From contig CAVZNF010000011.1 in assembly GCA_963776565.1 (NCBI GenBank), positions 163,657-227,656 on the forward strand: a DNA stretch of 64,000 nt, read 5' to 3'. Each line of letters opens with the position of its first letter. Positions within the stretch are counted from its first letter, which is position 1. Positions 41,778 to 51,489 of this stretch are shown here, one piece after another. Both the position numbers and the translations under genes were made by a program. The stretch comes from GMQP-bins7 sp963776565. GTDB taxonomy: Bacteria > Actinomycetota > Thermoleophilia > Gaiellales > Gaiellaceae. Below the pieces are notes generated by a model. It did not search any database and had not been told where the DNA came from. It saw only the letters and a program-made list of their open reading frames with translations.

Positions 41778-42499
41778 GTCGCCGCCAGGATCTCGGCGAC
41801 GTGCCGGGTCTGCACGGCGGCCCCACGACGAGACAGCCCGCCGCCGATCTGCATCAGGCACGACATATCGACCGCAGCAACCACCTCGGCGCTCGTCTCC
41901 ATGACTGCCTCGAGCTTGTCATCGAGAATCGCGCTCGACGTCTCGGCGTTCTTCATCGCGAACGTTCCACCGAACCCGCAACACTCGTTCGCTCGCGGCA
42001 GCTCGACGAGATCGAGCCCGTCCACGGCGCGCAGGAGCGCAAGCGGTGCATCGCCGAGGCGCAGAGCACGCAGCGAGTGACATGTCGGGTGATACGTGAC
42101 GCGATGCCGAAACGACGCTCCGACCTCTGTCACACCGAGGCGGTTCACCAGGAACTCGGTCAACTCGACGACCCGAGGGACGAGATCGTGCACGTCACGC
42201 GCCAGATCCGCGTCGTCCATCTGCTCGGCGAGGTAGGGGTAAAACTCTCGCACCATGGCCACGCACGAGGCCGACGGTGCGACAACAACGTCAGCCTCGG
42301 CGAAGACCTGCACGAATCGACGAGCAAGAGTGGCGGCGGCATCCTGGTATCCGGTGTTGAAGTGCAGCTGGCCACAACATGTCTGCGCCTCCGGAAACTC
42401 GACGTCGTGCCCGAGCCGCTCGAGAACGCGGACGGTCGCGATTCCCGCCTCGGGGAAGAGCGTGTCGTTGAGACACGTGACGAAGAGCGCGACACGCAC
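41774..42499 (-). CDS. lutA: Lactate utilization protein A (LutA, cysteine-rich CCG domains)
   Basis: About 241 residues with two CCG domains: RVALFVTCLNDTLFPEAG and AQTCCGQLHFNTGYQDAA, then YHPTCHSLRALRLG and ECCGFGGTFAMKNAETS. These bind iron-sulfur clusters, and with LutB and LutC replace a classical lactate dehydrogenase. GTG 42499 puts the start directly at the conserved RVALF; an earlier GTG at 42523 exists. First gene of the operon. Confidence 0.9.
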   Translation of the reverse strand: MRVALFVTCLNDTLFPEAGIATVRVLERLGHDVEFPEAQTCCGQLHFNTGYQDAAATLARRFVQVFAEADVVVAPSASCVAMVREFYPYLAEQMDDADLARDVHDLVPRVVELTEFLVNRLGVTEVGASFRHRVTYHPTCHSLRALRLGDAPLALLRAVDGLDLVELPRANECCGFGGTFAMKNAETSSAILDDKLEAVMETSAEVVAAVDMSCLMQIGGGLSRRGAAVQTRHVAEILAAT

Positions 42500-42630
42500 G
42501 GAGGCGCATGATGACTTGTGCACGGTTCATCCCGTTCGGTCGGACTCGCCTGAGTGAGCACCGACTCCTCGGGCTGACCAATCTCGCCAGCTGCAAACGT
42601 CTAGCAACCGACTTGTTCGAATGCAGAGCC

Positions 42631-42658
42631 GACCGCCCGGCGCCAACGCCGGGCGGTC
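42631..42658 (-). terminator. Strong hairpin after the fasciclin gene
   Basis: Perfect 12-base stem GACCGCCCGGCG / CGCCGGGCGGTC with a CCAA loop, 15 bases beyond the fasciclin stop on the minus strand. Confidence 0.75.
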
Positions 42659-42673
42659 GAACTCGTCCTCTGG

Positions 42674-43171
42674 TTAGCGAGGGATCAACACCTGGTTGAT
42701 GACATGGATGACGCCGTTCGACGCAGAGACGTCCGCCTTCACCACCCGCGCGCCACCGACGAAGACCTTGCCGTCGACAACGCGGATTCGGACGGTCTGC
42801 CCGTTGAGGGTCTTGGCCGAGCGCAGCTTGACCACCTTCGCCGCAGGGACCTTGCCGGCGATCACGTGGTACAGGAGGACCGACCTGAGCTTCGCCCGAT
42901 CGGCGCCGAGCGCTGCGAGAGTCGACTTGGGCACTTTCGCGAACGCCGCGTCGGTCGGGGCGAGGACGGTGAACGGCCCCTTCGCCTGGAGCGCTCCGAC
43001 GAGGCCCGCCTTCTTCAGCAGCGAGGCGAGCGTCGTGAACTGGCCGGCGTCCACTGCCGTCGAGACGATGTCCCCCTCCTTGCGGGTGTCCGCTGAGGCA
43101 GACGATCCAATCGCGGAAGCCGAGACCGCCGCGACGGCGAGGAGCGCGAGGATGAAGCGTGACTTTCTCAT
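42674..43171 (-). CDS. Secreted fasciclin (FAS1) domain protein
   Basis: 165 residues: signal peptide (MRKSRFILALLAVAAVSASAI, cleavage near SSASA), then one FAS1 domain with IVSTAVDAGQFTTLASLLKKAGL, GPFTVLAPTDAAFAKVP, LLYHVIAGKV and VIHVINQVLIP. FAS1 domains mediate adhesion to matrix or other cells. ATG 43171 follows GAAAGGACTATCGAC. A separate unit ended by a strong hairpin. Confidence 0.93.
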   Translation of the reverse strand: MRKSRFILALLAVAAVSASAIGSSASADTRKEGDIVSTAVDAGQFTTLASLLKKAGLVGALQAKGPFTVLAPTDAAFAKVPKSTLAALGADRAKLRSVLLYHVIAGKVPAAKVVKLRSAKTLNGQTVRIRVVDGKVFVGGARVVKADVSASNGVIHVINQVLIPR

Positions 43172-43211
43172 GTCGATAGTCCTTTCTCGTTAGTGCGGTT
43201 TGTGTGTTCGG

Positions 43212-43460
43212 TCAGTGCGAGGCCGATGAGGTCATCGCGGGCCGAGTGGCGGCGGCCGAACGCCGACTCGCCAGCCAGACGACGCCGTAGACGCCTGCCA
43301 GGCCGACGAGCCCATAGACGATCCGGCTCGCGACGTTCGTCTCGCCGAACTCCATGCCAAAGACCGTCGCGACGAGGTCGAACTCGGCGATTGCCACGAG
43401 ACCCCAGTTGAGCGCGCCGACCAGCACGAGTACTGCAGCGAGCAAATCGATCTTCTTCAT
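43212..43460 (-). CDS. DUF378 family small membrane protein
   Basis: 82 residues with two membrane helices: MKKIDLLAAVLVLVGALNWGLVAI and ASRIVYGLVGLAGVYGVVWLA. The phrase LVLVGALNWGLVA is the DUF378 signature (YuzA-like); function unknown. ATG 43460 follows CAGGAGGTGGACAATA. Divergent from the CarH-like regulator, whose promoter overlaps its own, so it is probably under that regulator's control. Confidence 0.9.
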   Translation of the reverse strand: MKKIDLLAAVLVLVGALNWGLVAIAEFDLVATVFGMEFGETNVASRIVYGLVGLAGVYGVVWLASRRSAAATRPAMTSSASH

Positions 43461-43498
43461 TATTGTCCACCTCCTGTAGAGATTTTGTTCAGAGCAGC

Positions 43499-43550
43499 AC
43501 CGTACCAGCGGCCGAATCCTCTTGTCAAGGTTTCGTCCAGATTCTGTATA
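43499..43550. promoter_or_regulatory. Overlapping divergent promoters of DUF378 and the CarH-like gene
   Basis: Plus strand: -35 TTGTCA (43522-43527), 17-base spacer, -10 TGTATA (43545-43550); transcription would start at about the ATG 43559, giving a leaderless mRNA. Minus strand: -35 TTGACA (complement of 43523-43528), 18-base spacer, -10 TACGGT. The two -35 boxes share five bases. Half-sites of the form TnTACA occur on the minus strand at both edges (ATATACAG at 43543-43551, CTCTACAG at 43474-43482), similar to CarH/CarA operator halves. Confidence 0.6.
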
Positions 43551-43558
43551 TTTGAGGC

Positions 43559-44446
43559 ATGTCGGAACCCTCACAACTGCGGATCGGCGAGCTGAGCCGG
43601 CGCTCGGGAGTCAGCCCAGAGCTGCTTCGTGCATGGGAGCGCCGATACGGCTTGCTCGATCCCATCCGCTCGCCCGGAGGTCTCCGCCTCTATTCGCTGG
43701 CCGATCTCGAGCGCGTCCGCGTCATGCAGCAGCACCTGGCGGACGGGCTGGCTGCCGCCGAGGCTGCCGCTGCAGCGGTGCGGGCCCCCGGCGAAAGTGC
43801 GACGGCCGGCACCGCTCGTGGGTCGTCGGTGGCCGCGGTCGACCAGCTCGCGGCCGCACTCGAGGAGTTCGACGAGCCTCGTGCGCAGGCGATCTTCGAC
43901 CGACTGCTCGCAGAGGTCACACTCGACGTCTTCCTCTCCGAGATCGTCATGCCGTACCTGCGCGACCTCGGAACCCGATGGGTGCGTGGCGAGATCACGG
44001 TCGCGCAGGAGCACTTCGCATCCAACGTCGTCCGCGGGCGGCTGCTCGGGATCGCGCGGGGTTGGGGACGAGGTGTCGGTCCTCGCGCGCTCCTCGGGTG
44101 CGTCCCGGGAGAGCAGCACGAGCTGGGGCTGATCGCCTTCGGCCTCGCACTGCGTACGCATGGCTGGCGGATCGAGTACCTGGGAGCGGATACGCCGCTC
44201 GACACGATCCGCGATGTCGCCAATACCCTCGACGTCGATCTCGTCGTCGTCAGCGCTGTGACGCCGGAGCGAGTCGGAGAGCTCGTCCCGGAGCTGCGAC
44301 AGATCTCGCACGCCCGGCGGCTCGCGGTCGGCGGCGCGGGGGCCGAAGGTCTGGAAGCGACTGCACTCGATGCCCTCGCGCTGACCGACGATCCCGTCCG
44401 GGAAGCGGAGCGAGTGACGGCTCTCTTCCTTGCAGCCGAGCACTGA
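43559..44446 (+). CDS. MerR-type, B12-binding CarH/LitR-like light-responsive repressor
   Basis: 295 residues. MerR HTH at the N-terminus (LRIGELSRRSGVSPELLRAWERRYGLL, PGGLRLYSLADLERVRVMQQHL), a helical B12 cap domain with W141-x9-E151-H152 in RWVRGEITVAQEHFAS, and a cobalamin fold with GCVPGEQHELGL (H187, lower ligand). The W-x9-EH motif is the feature that makes CarH bind adenosylcobalamin in the dark and release DNA in light. No carotenoid gene is nearby; likely targets are itself, DUF378 and the two genes downstream. Confidence 0.88.
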   Translation: MSEPSQLRIGELSRRSGVSPELLRAWERRYGLLDPIRSPGGLRLYSLADLERVRVMQQHLADGLAAAEAAAAAVRAPGESATAGTARGSSVAAVDQLAAALEEFDEPRAQAIFDRLLAEVTLDVFLSEIVMPYLRDLGTRWVRGEITVAQEHFASNVVRGRLLGIARGWGRGVGPRALLGCVPGEQHELGLIAFGLALRTHGWRIEYLGADTPLDTIRDVANTLDVDLVVVSAVTPERVGELVPELRQISHARRLAVGGAGAEGLEATALDALALTDDPVREAERVTALFLAAEH

Positions 44447-44455
44447 GGAGCTCCA

Positions 44456-44953
44456 GTGCGCCGTCGAATCGAAGCGTGGAGCACCGTGCACTCGAGGAGC
44501 GACGACGGAACCCTCACGTCCGTCCAGCGCGCGCGCTCCGCTCGACCCGTTGTCGAGATATCCGACGCCGGCGCGAAAGATCTCGGGCAGCGGTACTGGC
44601 GAGAGGCGGTTCGCGCCAGCCGGGGGCTGGTCTACTGCCGCCAGGGACCGATGGGAGTCGAGCTGCGCCTGCTGGGACGAGGTCCTGTCCTTCTCAGCTT
44701 CCGGCCGGCCGAGACGTCCGTCGACGGGAACCGGGTCAGCTGCACCTACGCGATTCGCGGCGGGCTGCTCACACGTCGGGAAGGCGGCACGCTCGCCCTA
44801 TCGCAGATCGGCCGCGCGGAGGTCGAGCTGCGTGCGGAGGTGACCGAGTTCGTTCCACGGCTCGGAGTCGCACTCGGCTTCGTGCAGCGGCGATTTCATG
44901 CCGCGATCAGCCGGCGCTACTTCGCCCGACTCATCGCCGAGGCACATTCGTGA
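44456..44953 (+). CDS. Protein of unknown function in the CarH-like operon
   Basis: 165 residues, GTG start nine bases after the regulator stop. Soluble, beta-rich: QRYWREAVRASRGLVYCRQGP, VELRLLGRGPVLLSFRPAE, CTYAIRGGLLTRREGGTLALSQ, VEFVPRL-like end and AISRRYFARLIAEAHS. It resembles small proteins that accompany NmrA-like epimerase genes in actinobacteria, but I cannot name a family. Its stop overlaps the next start as GTGA. Confidence 0.6.
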   Translation: MRRRIEAWSTVHSRSDDGTLTSVQRARSARPVVEISDAGAKDLGQRYWREAVRASRGLVYCRQGPMGVELRLLGRGPVLLSFRPAETSVDGNRVSCTYAIRGGLLTRREGGTLALSQIGRAEVELRAEVTEFVPRLGVALGFVQRRFHAAISRRYFARLIAEAHS

Positions 44954-45903
44954 CGGTCGCGGTGCTGGGAGCGACGGGAGTGGTCGGCACGGCCCTCGTT
45001 TCGGTCCTCGCCGAATCCGAGGAGGTGGTCGCCGTCTCGCGGCGACCCAATGGGTCGCCGCACGAGGGTGTGCGGAGTGTCGCCGCCGACGTCACGGACC
45101 CCACATCCGTTCGCCGGTCGCTCGAGGGCGTGGAGGTGGCCTACTACCTCGTCCACTCACTGGGGACTCCGAACTACGCAGAAGTCGATCGCCAGGCGGC
45201 CGAGACGGTCGCGCGCGAAGCCGAGCGCGCAGGTGTCTCCCAGCTCGTGTACCTCGGCGGGCTCGGCGACGACCGGCCCGACCTGTCCCCGCACCTCCGG
45301 AGCAGGCTCGAGACTGGGGTCGCGCTCTCGTCCGGAGCGGTTCCGGTGACGACCCTGCGCGCCGCAGTGGTGATCGGTCGCGGGAGTGCCGCCTTCGAGA
45401 CGATCGTCTCGCTCGTCGACCGGCTGCCCGCAATGATCGCTCCAAGATGGGTGGCGACGCCGACTCAGCCCATCGCCCTGGCGGACGTCGTCCGTTATCT
45501 CGCGGGGGTCGCGCGCATGCCCGAGGCTCGTGGTCAGAGCTTCGACGTCGGCGGTCCCGACGTGCTCAGCTACAAGGAAATGATCGAGCGCATCGCACAC
45601 ATTCGGGGCCGGCGCCGTCTCGTCATCGAGGTGCCCGTGCTGAGTCCCAGGCTCTCCTCGTATTGGCTCCACCTCGTCACTCCGGTGAGGGCAGGTATCG
45701 CGCGGCCACTGATCGAAGGTCTTCGCAACCCGACGGTCGTACGCAACGATCGTCTGCATAGGCTGCTCCCGTTCGCACTCACTCCGTTCGACGATGCAGC
45801 CCGCATCGCTCTGGCGGAGGTACGTGCGGCGCCGTCTGATCGACCGGGCAGGACCGGCTACAGAACGCGGCCCCCTCCCCCGCCTAGTGCCTACCGCGCG
45901 TGA
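44950..45903 (+). CDS. NAD(P)-binding atypical SDR / NmrA-like epimerase
   Basis: 317 residues. NAD(P) motif TVAVLGATGVVGTALVSVLA, then VRSVAADVTDPTSVRRSLEGVEVAYYLVHSLG, QLVYLGGLGDD, PVTTLRAAVVIGRGSAAFETIVSLV and QPIALADVVRYLAGVA, typical of complex-I-subunit-like/NmrA SDRs. Catalytic Y-x3-K is absent, so it may be a redox sensor or a quinone/flavin reductase. GTG 44950 overlaps the previous stop. In the family this protein often sits with B12-dependent light regulators and photolyases; none of the latter is present here. Confidence 0.8.
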   Translation: MTVAVLGATGVVGTALVSVLAESEEVVAVSRRPNGSPHEGVRSVAADVTDPTSVRRSLEGVEVAYYLVHSLGTPNYAEVDRQAAETVAREAERAGVSQLVYLGGLGDDRPDLSPHLRSRLETGVALSSGAVPVTTLRAAVVIGRGSAAFETIVSLVDRLPAMIAPRWVATPTQPIALADVVRYLAGVARMPEARGQSFDVGGPDVLSYKEMIERIAHIRGRRRLVIEVPVLSPRLSSYWLHLVTPVRAGIARPLIEGLRNPTVVRNDRLHRLLPFALTPFDDAARIALAEVRAAPSDRPGRTGYRTRPPPPPSAYRA

Positions 45904-46015
45904 CGCGAACGAGCGCGTCGGTGAAGTCGATCAGCCTGGCTCCGGGACATACTCGACCCCGACATCGCCAGCGCCAAACATGAGAGTTGCTCGCATTCGC
46001 AGGACCTTCCTGGGC

Positions 46016-46585
46016 TCAGTTTCGAGGTATCACCGTCAGAACCCGAACGATGTACGTTCGGAACTGCTCCATGTAGTCGGTAAGGAAAGCGTTGGTGGAC
46101 TCGTCTGCGACCTCCCCGTCGCCGGGGAAGATCTCCGGGGAGTATCGGATGTACGCCTCGGGTGCGGTCATCTGCCGGGCGTTGCAGAAGCTCAGAACGC
46201 CGCGCAGGCTCTGTTGAGCCAACGCCGTACCGATCTGCCCGACGGATGCTCCAACCACGGCAGCCGGCATTTGGTCGAGGGAGTTTTGACCCCACGGCCG
46301 CGACGCCCAGTCGAGGGCATTCTTAAGCGCGCCGGGAATCGAGCGGTTGAACTCCGGGGTGACGATCAGGATGGCGTCGGAGCCAGCGATGGCATCCTTC
46401 AGCGCCTTGGGCTCAGGCGGGAAGTTCTCGTCATAGTCCTGGCTGTACAGGGGCAGATTCCCGATGGGGATCTCGGTGAACTCGAGATCGTTGGGGGCTA
46501 CGCGGATCAGGGCCTTCGAGAGTTCGCGATTGATCGATGTGGACGAGAGGCTTCCGACGAAGTAGCCGACCTTGTAGGTAGTCAT
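46016..46585 (-). CDS. NADPH-dependent FMN reductase family protein
   Basis: 189 residues with a flavodoxin-like fold: VGYFVGSLSSTSINRELSKALI (FMN phosphate loop), FTEIPIGNLPLYSQDYDENFPP, SDAILIVTPEFNRSIPGALKNALDWASRP (family core), AAVVGASVGQIGTALAQQSLR. This is the NAD(P)H:quinone/azo/chromate reductase group. ATG 46585 is chosen by alignment to the fold start; the open frame before it has no match. A lone unit next to the tRNA-Arg scar. Confidence 0.92.
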   Translation of the reverse strand: MTTYKVGYFVGSLSSTSINRELSKALIRVAPNDLEFTEIPIGNLPLYSQDYDENFPPEPKALKDAIAGSDAILIVTPEFNRSIPGALKNALDWASRPWGQNSLDQMPAAVVGASVGQIGTALAQQSLRGVLSFCNARQMTAPEAYIRYSPEIFPGDGEVADESTNAFLTDYMEQFRTYIVRVLTVIPRN

Positions 46586-47149
46586 CGACGCCCTTTCGTG
46601 AGGGGTTGCCAATCGAGGTGATGAGCCACATACCCGAACCGGACTGTTTCGAGTCGTGTTGGTTCCCTCCCCCCGCCAATCGGTCGGCGACGCCTCCTGG
46701 CCGCCGGCAGGGGTGACGCTCCTACGGAGAAGACGAACCCGTTTGTTCTGCACCCGTTCTGACCTCAGATAAGAAAACGGGGCGAATTCGTATAAGAAAG
46801 CCGCCCTAGGCTCAGGTAGAGGTCGTCAGAGCATCAGGAAGTTTCGTCAGAAGTGTCCAATTTGCAGGCACTTCCATGCGCCCGGCAGGATTCGAACCTG
46901 CGACCCGCGGATTAGAAGTCCGCCGACTTTGCTTACGAAAACGCCGAATCGAACCGTTTGTTTAAGCCAAATTTGGGGGCTGCTTCGGGAATATGTGACC
47001 AGGCCACTTCGTGCACTGTGTTGCCTCAGATGACACCGAGTGCCGCTCAGAGCCGGTTGAAGTGACTGGCGATCGATCAGCGTTGATGGCGGCCAGGTAG
47101 CCGAGCACGTTCACAAATGGACGTGTGCGTGGAGCCACGTGTTCCGCCG
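46586..47149. other. Intergenic region containing a tRNA-Arg fragment
   Basis: 564 bases without a gene. The part 46754-46874 is AT-richer, with two ATAAGAAA words (near 46767 and 46792) and GTCAGA-rich sequence. The tRNA-Arg 3' fragment is at 46875-46925. To the right of it, up to 47149, nothing is recognised. Confidence 0.5.
46875..46925. repeat. 51-bp direct repeat, 3' part of tRNA-Arg (att-like site)
   Basis: Identical to 56976-57026, which covers the anticodon arm to the 3' end of the complete tRNA-Arg(TCT) gene. The copy here lacks the D arm and the 5' half. This is the classic outcome of tRNA-targeted site-specific integration and marks the distal end of an island of about 10.1 kb. 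Confidence 0.8.
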
Positions 47150-48468
47150 TTAGACCTTGTCCGCGCTGACGGACGTGCGCGCCGATACGAAGCAGAGTGT
47201 CGCCCCCATCAAGATCCAGAACAGCGACGTGCTCGTGACATTCGCCGTCATGAAGGCATCCGTGACGAGGTGCCCTGCGGTCGCAGCGAGTACGGCGACG
47301 AGCGCGACGTACATGTGGGGGTCGGCCGTTCTCGCCGCTCGCACAACCGTGAGAACGAACGCAGCGAGGAGGCCGACATACGCGATGAGGGCCGGGATCC
47401 CAGCACCCGCGGCGATTCCGAGATAGACGTTGTGGGGGCTCTCGACCCTGAAGGCGTCGAGCGCAGCCGCCCGCTCCGTCGGAAGCACCTCGTGGCTGTA
47501 ACGCGGGAAGACTTCGGGGAACGTCTCCTGCCCCGTCCGAGCAACGGATGCTCGGCGGCGATCCGGATCGCGACATGCCAGGCATCGACGTGGAAGCGAA
47601 CCGATTCGTCTCCGATCGAGAGAGGTCGTCGAACGGGTTGCTTGAACGTGGCGTCGGTCGCGCCGCTCAGGACGACGACGCCGATCACTGCTGCGAGGCA
47701 TGCGGCGCCGATCTGCGCGAGCCACCTCGCGTGCGGTCGCAATCGCTCCCGCAACCCCGCGACGAGAACGACGGCTGCGGCGAGCAAGCCGAGGTACCCG
47801 CCGCGGCTCTGGGTCAGCGCGAGTGCCGCAGTCATTGCGAGAAATGCCGCGAGGCTGACTGCGCGTAGAGGAAGCCTCCTCTGGTCGAGCAGCGCAACGG
47901 TCACCGGTATCGCAAGCACGAGGTATGCAGCAAGGGCGTTCGCCTGACCGATCGACGAGAACACCCTGCCCTCAGGCAGATAGCCGTCCCACACGGGATC
48001 CAACCCAGCCTTCTGCACGAGTGCGTAGCCGGAGACGAAGCTTGCGCCGATGGCGACTGCCCAGAAGAGCTGCCGCAGGCGGTGCTCGGTCGAAAAGGCC
48101 AGGCGCGCGACATAGAAGAGGCCGATGTAGAGGAGGATCGTGAGGAGCCCCTGGTACTGGCGACGCTCGCCGTAGAGGCTCTGTCCCGGTCCGACGACGA
48201 GATCCACGCTGCGACGTTGAGCACGAGGAACGCGACCACGGCGATGTCGACACTCGCGATCGCCCGAGCTCCCGACGGCGCTGCGACGAGAGGAGCACCC
48301 CACCGCGACGAGCACCAGGCTCAGCGCAAGCACGGCCCAGAGCACCACCAGCTTGGGGACCGCGAAGACTGCGTCCAGTCGCGTCGTAAACACGCACGGG
48401 ACGACGACGCAGGTCACCAGCAGGAGATCGGCCAGCGCGCCTGACCAGGACGGCTCGCGAGACTCCAC
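47150..48468 (-). pseudogene. O-antigen ligase/polymerase-like membrane protein, several frameshifts
   Basis: About 440 residues if joined, with ten or more membrane helices. Start MESREPSWSGALADLLLVTCVVVP; the family block is GLLTILLYIGLFYVARLAF, EGRVFSSIGQANALAAYLVLAIPVTVALL, TQSRGGYLGLLAAA, AEHPLLG, then in another frame GQETFPEVFPRYSHEVLP, RVESPHNVYLGIAAGAGIPALIAYVGLL, the Wzy/WaaL pattern. Breaks occur near 48250 and 48212 (VAFLVLNVAAW lies in a third frame) and near 47537, where one base is missing. Polymerises or ligates surface glycans, if functional. Whether dead or mis-sequenced cannot be told. Confidence 0.7.
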
Positions 48469-50089
48469 GCACTCCCCTACCGTCGGTTGGCCCGGGCTGA
48501 CTCCACGCTAGCGCCGCCAGGTCCGCGGCGGACGCCGCCGCTCCAAGGACAGCTAGTGGCTACGCACGAACGCGCACGCAGCGGCTCACGGGTTGCAGTC
48601 TTGAGCGTGTTGCGCCTCCGCGGGAGCTCGCTTGCCGTTGGTTCCCTGTCAGCCGCTACTGGATCAGTGCTCTGATCACCGCCTGGGTCTGCTGCGCGGT
48701 CGCTGTCCAGCTCGCTGCCGTCGCCGGGCTGATCGGGTCGGCCGGATGCTGTGCGTCCTGGGTTTCTTCTGCACGAGCTCGATGAACTTTCCGAGCCCGA
48801 CTGCGCCTGCTCGAACTTCTTGTTCGCGCCGGCTGGTCACCTGGCTCAGGCGTTTTCTCGCCCTCGAGGTAGGCGGTGTCGGCGCTCGCCAGCCGGTCGG
48901 CAAGGTCGTACCGCAGCTCGTTCTGGTTCGCGCCGGCAAGGTCCTGCCAAGATAGACGAAGCCCTCGAGATCGACGATCTGGCCGTGAGCCGGAGACGTG
49001 GTCACGGCGGCCACCTTCTCGATCTGGAGAGCGGAGTTGATCAACGTCGCGCTCCGCGGGACTGATCGACTGTCGGTGTGCCCTGTACGCGTGGTGTTTT
49101 CCGACACCGTGTGAACGAACTCGCCGAGCTTCTGGTTCGCGTCGGCGTACGGTCGAATGCCTCCTTCACCTTGCCCGCGCCGAGGCTCTTCTGAGCCTGG
49201 GCGATCGAGCTGTCGGCGTCGTCGAGCAAACGCAGGAGGTCCTTGCGCAGGCTCGCTTCCTTCTGGCCGCTCAGGCTCGGGAGCGTGCTCACAGCGCCTT
49301 CGAGCGCGACGATCTGGCCGTGGGCGGCGTACGAGGCTGGAACGGCGAAGCTCCACAGGCTCGCGACGGAGGTGAGGACGGTGATCTGCCCGTCGCCGTC
49401 GGCGAGCGTCACCCGCGAGGAGACGCACGGGTTCGGGACCGCCTGTCCCGCAGGCCCGGTGCACGGTTGCACGGCCACCCCGTTCGCAGGATCACGAGGT
49501 CCGCCGCGGTCTGCCGGGCGGGAACTGGGAGGCGTCGATGCGGAAGCGCAGCACGAGCGGATTCGTCGCGTCCCGGCCGGGGCGGTGATCTGCACCTGCT
49601 GGCCGAGGAAGGCGTAGCCGGCCGTCGACGTCGAGGTCGGCCCCTCGGTGAGCGTCACCGTGCCGGCACTCGGTGTCGTCACCGACGTCTCCAGCGGATC
49701 GGTGGGGTTGCCCGTCGCCTTCGCTGTCGGTCGTCACGTTCCCCCAGCCGGTGCCGCCTGCGAGACCGATTCGCCCGTCGGACCCAACGTCTTGCATTGC
49801 GAGAACTCGGAGGTGTTGCCGCCGGATCGTCGCGGTCGCGGTGACGATGTCGCTGTCAGCCAGTGCCGTCGAGGGCGCGAAGGTGAATGCTGCATTGCCC
49901 GCTCCATCGGTCGTGACGTTGACGAAACCGAGAAAGGTTTTGCCCTCGCCGAATCCGCTCGCATCGCAGGTGACGTTGGCGAAGAGCTCCACCGGTACGA
50001 CTTGCTCGCGACACTGTTGAGCGTTCCGGCGATGCTCGTGGCGCTCGCCGTCGTAATAACGGGAAAATTCTGTCGGTTGTTGTCGCCGA

Positions 50090-51110
50090 CATCGGCATCA
50101 CCCGAGTCGTTGGCCGTGACTCCATCGCCACCGAGATCGACCCCGAGAGCGGCGTTGGCGGTGATCGAGTTCCCGATGACTCGATTGCCACTGCCACCGG
50201 CGGAGCCTGACGCCTTCGCTTGCGTTACCGGAGATCAGTTTGCGCGCTCCCGGAACCGTTCCGCCGATCGTATTGTTGGATGAGATTCTCAGGCTGATGC
50301 CGACGCCGTTGGGCAAGGCGCCGGTCGCCGTCGCATTGGTGCCGACCGAGTTGCCTGAACGACGGTGCTGTCGCGGCGACGAGTAGATGCCGTACTGGGT
50401 GTTGCCGAGATCAGGTTGCCGGCGCCGCGACGCTGCACCGATCGTATTCGACGGGTCAGAGATGGTGACGCCGTACGGTTTGGCAGCGCGCTGGTACTGC
50501 GGCATTCGTTCCGATCCGGTTGCCTGGACGAAGTTGTTGCCGAGGGCACCAGAGCCGTCGATCAGGACACCGGAGTACGTGTTGCCGGAAATCAGATTGC
50601 CCGCACCCGCGGCGGTGCCGCCGATCGTGTTATTCGTGGAACCGTATTGGATGATTACGCCGTTGGCGTTTGGCAACGCCGCTGACCCGGCGGCATTCGT
50701 TCCGATGTAGTTGCCTGGATGCTGTTGCTGTTCGCCACCGGAATCTCGATGCCGGCGCCGCCGCTGATGGCGGAGACGTTGCCCGAGATGACGTTGCCCT
50801 CGCCTGGAGACGTACCGCCAATCGAGTTCGAGGAGCCCCTGACGCTGATCCCGATGCAATTACCCACTGCCGCGTTTCCGGTGGAGCTGGTCCCGATGTA
50901 GTTCCCCTGTACGACGTTCCCGGAACCTTGGATGAACAGGGCGTAATAGGTATTCCCGGAGATGAGGTTGCGGTCCCCGGAGCGGCGCCGCCAATCCTGT
51001 TACCCGACGAGTCAACCGAGATCCCAGGTTGTTGGGACTCGCCGTCGTTCCCGCCAGGTTCGTGCCAATTCGGTTGCAACGGATCCTGTTGTTTGCGCTA
51101 GCGGTCAAGA
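50090..51110 (-). repeat. Beta-helix coding repeats
   Basis: About seven divergent repeats of roughly 35-50 residues with the phrases AGNLISGN, NTIGGTAAGAGN, IGTNA-like turns and GVLIDGSG, spread over two or three frames. This is the pattern of right-handed parallel beta-helix proteins with CSLREA/DUF-type surface roles. Confidence 0.65.
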
Positions 51111-51489
51111 TCTGAATGGCGCCTTATGTAGTTAGTGCGATCCAATTCCGCATGGCCAAGCCCTCGATCAGGCTGCCGCTGCTTCCCGCGCCCAGCGTGA
51201 GTCCGTTGACCGCTCCCGCGGAAGATCCGGCGAGTTGAACCGTCGGAGCGCCTGAGACGCAGGCCGAGATCGTCACCGTGTGCGTGATGGTGGGGAGTGC
51301 CGACCCGGGCGTGATGAGCGTGACACCTGGCGCGAACGTGATGGTCACGGGCAAGACCGTCGCGTTGGCCTGCTGGATGGCAGCGCGAAGCGTGCATCGG
51401 GCGCCGGCAGGCAGCGTCGTGTTCTGACACACGCCGTCGGCGGAGCTGGAGTCGCCGAGGTCCGACGTGCTATCGACCGTGATGTTGAC

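Noticed and set aside
43522..44949. Very long plus-strand frame joined to the SDR gene
   Set aside because: The first two thirds are arginine-rich and lie over the CarH-like and following gene in another frame; only the part from 44950 is real.
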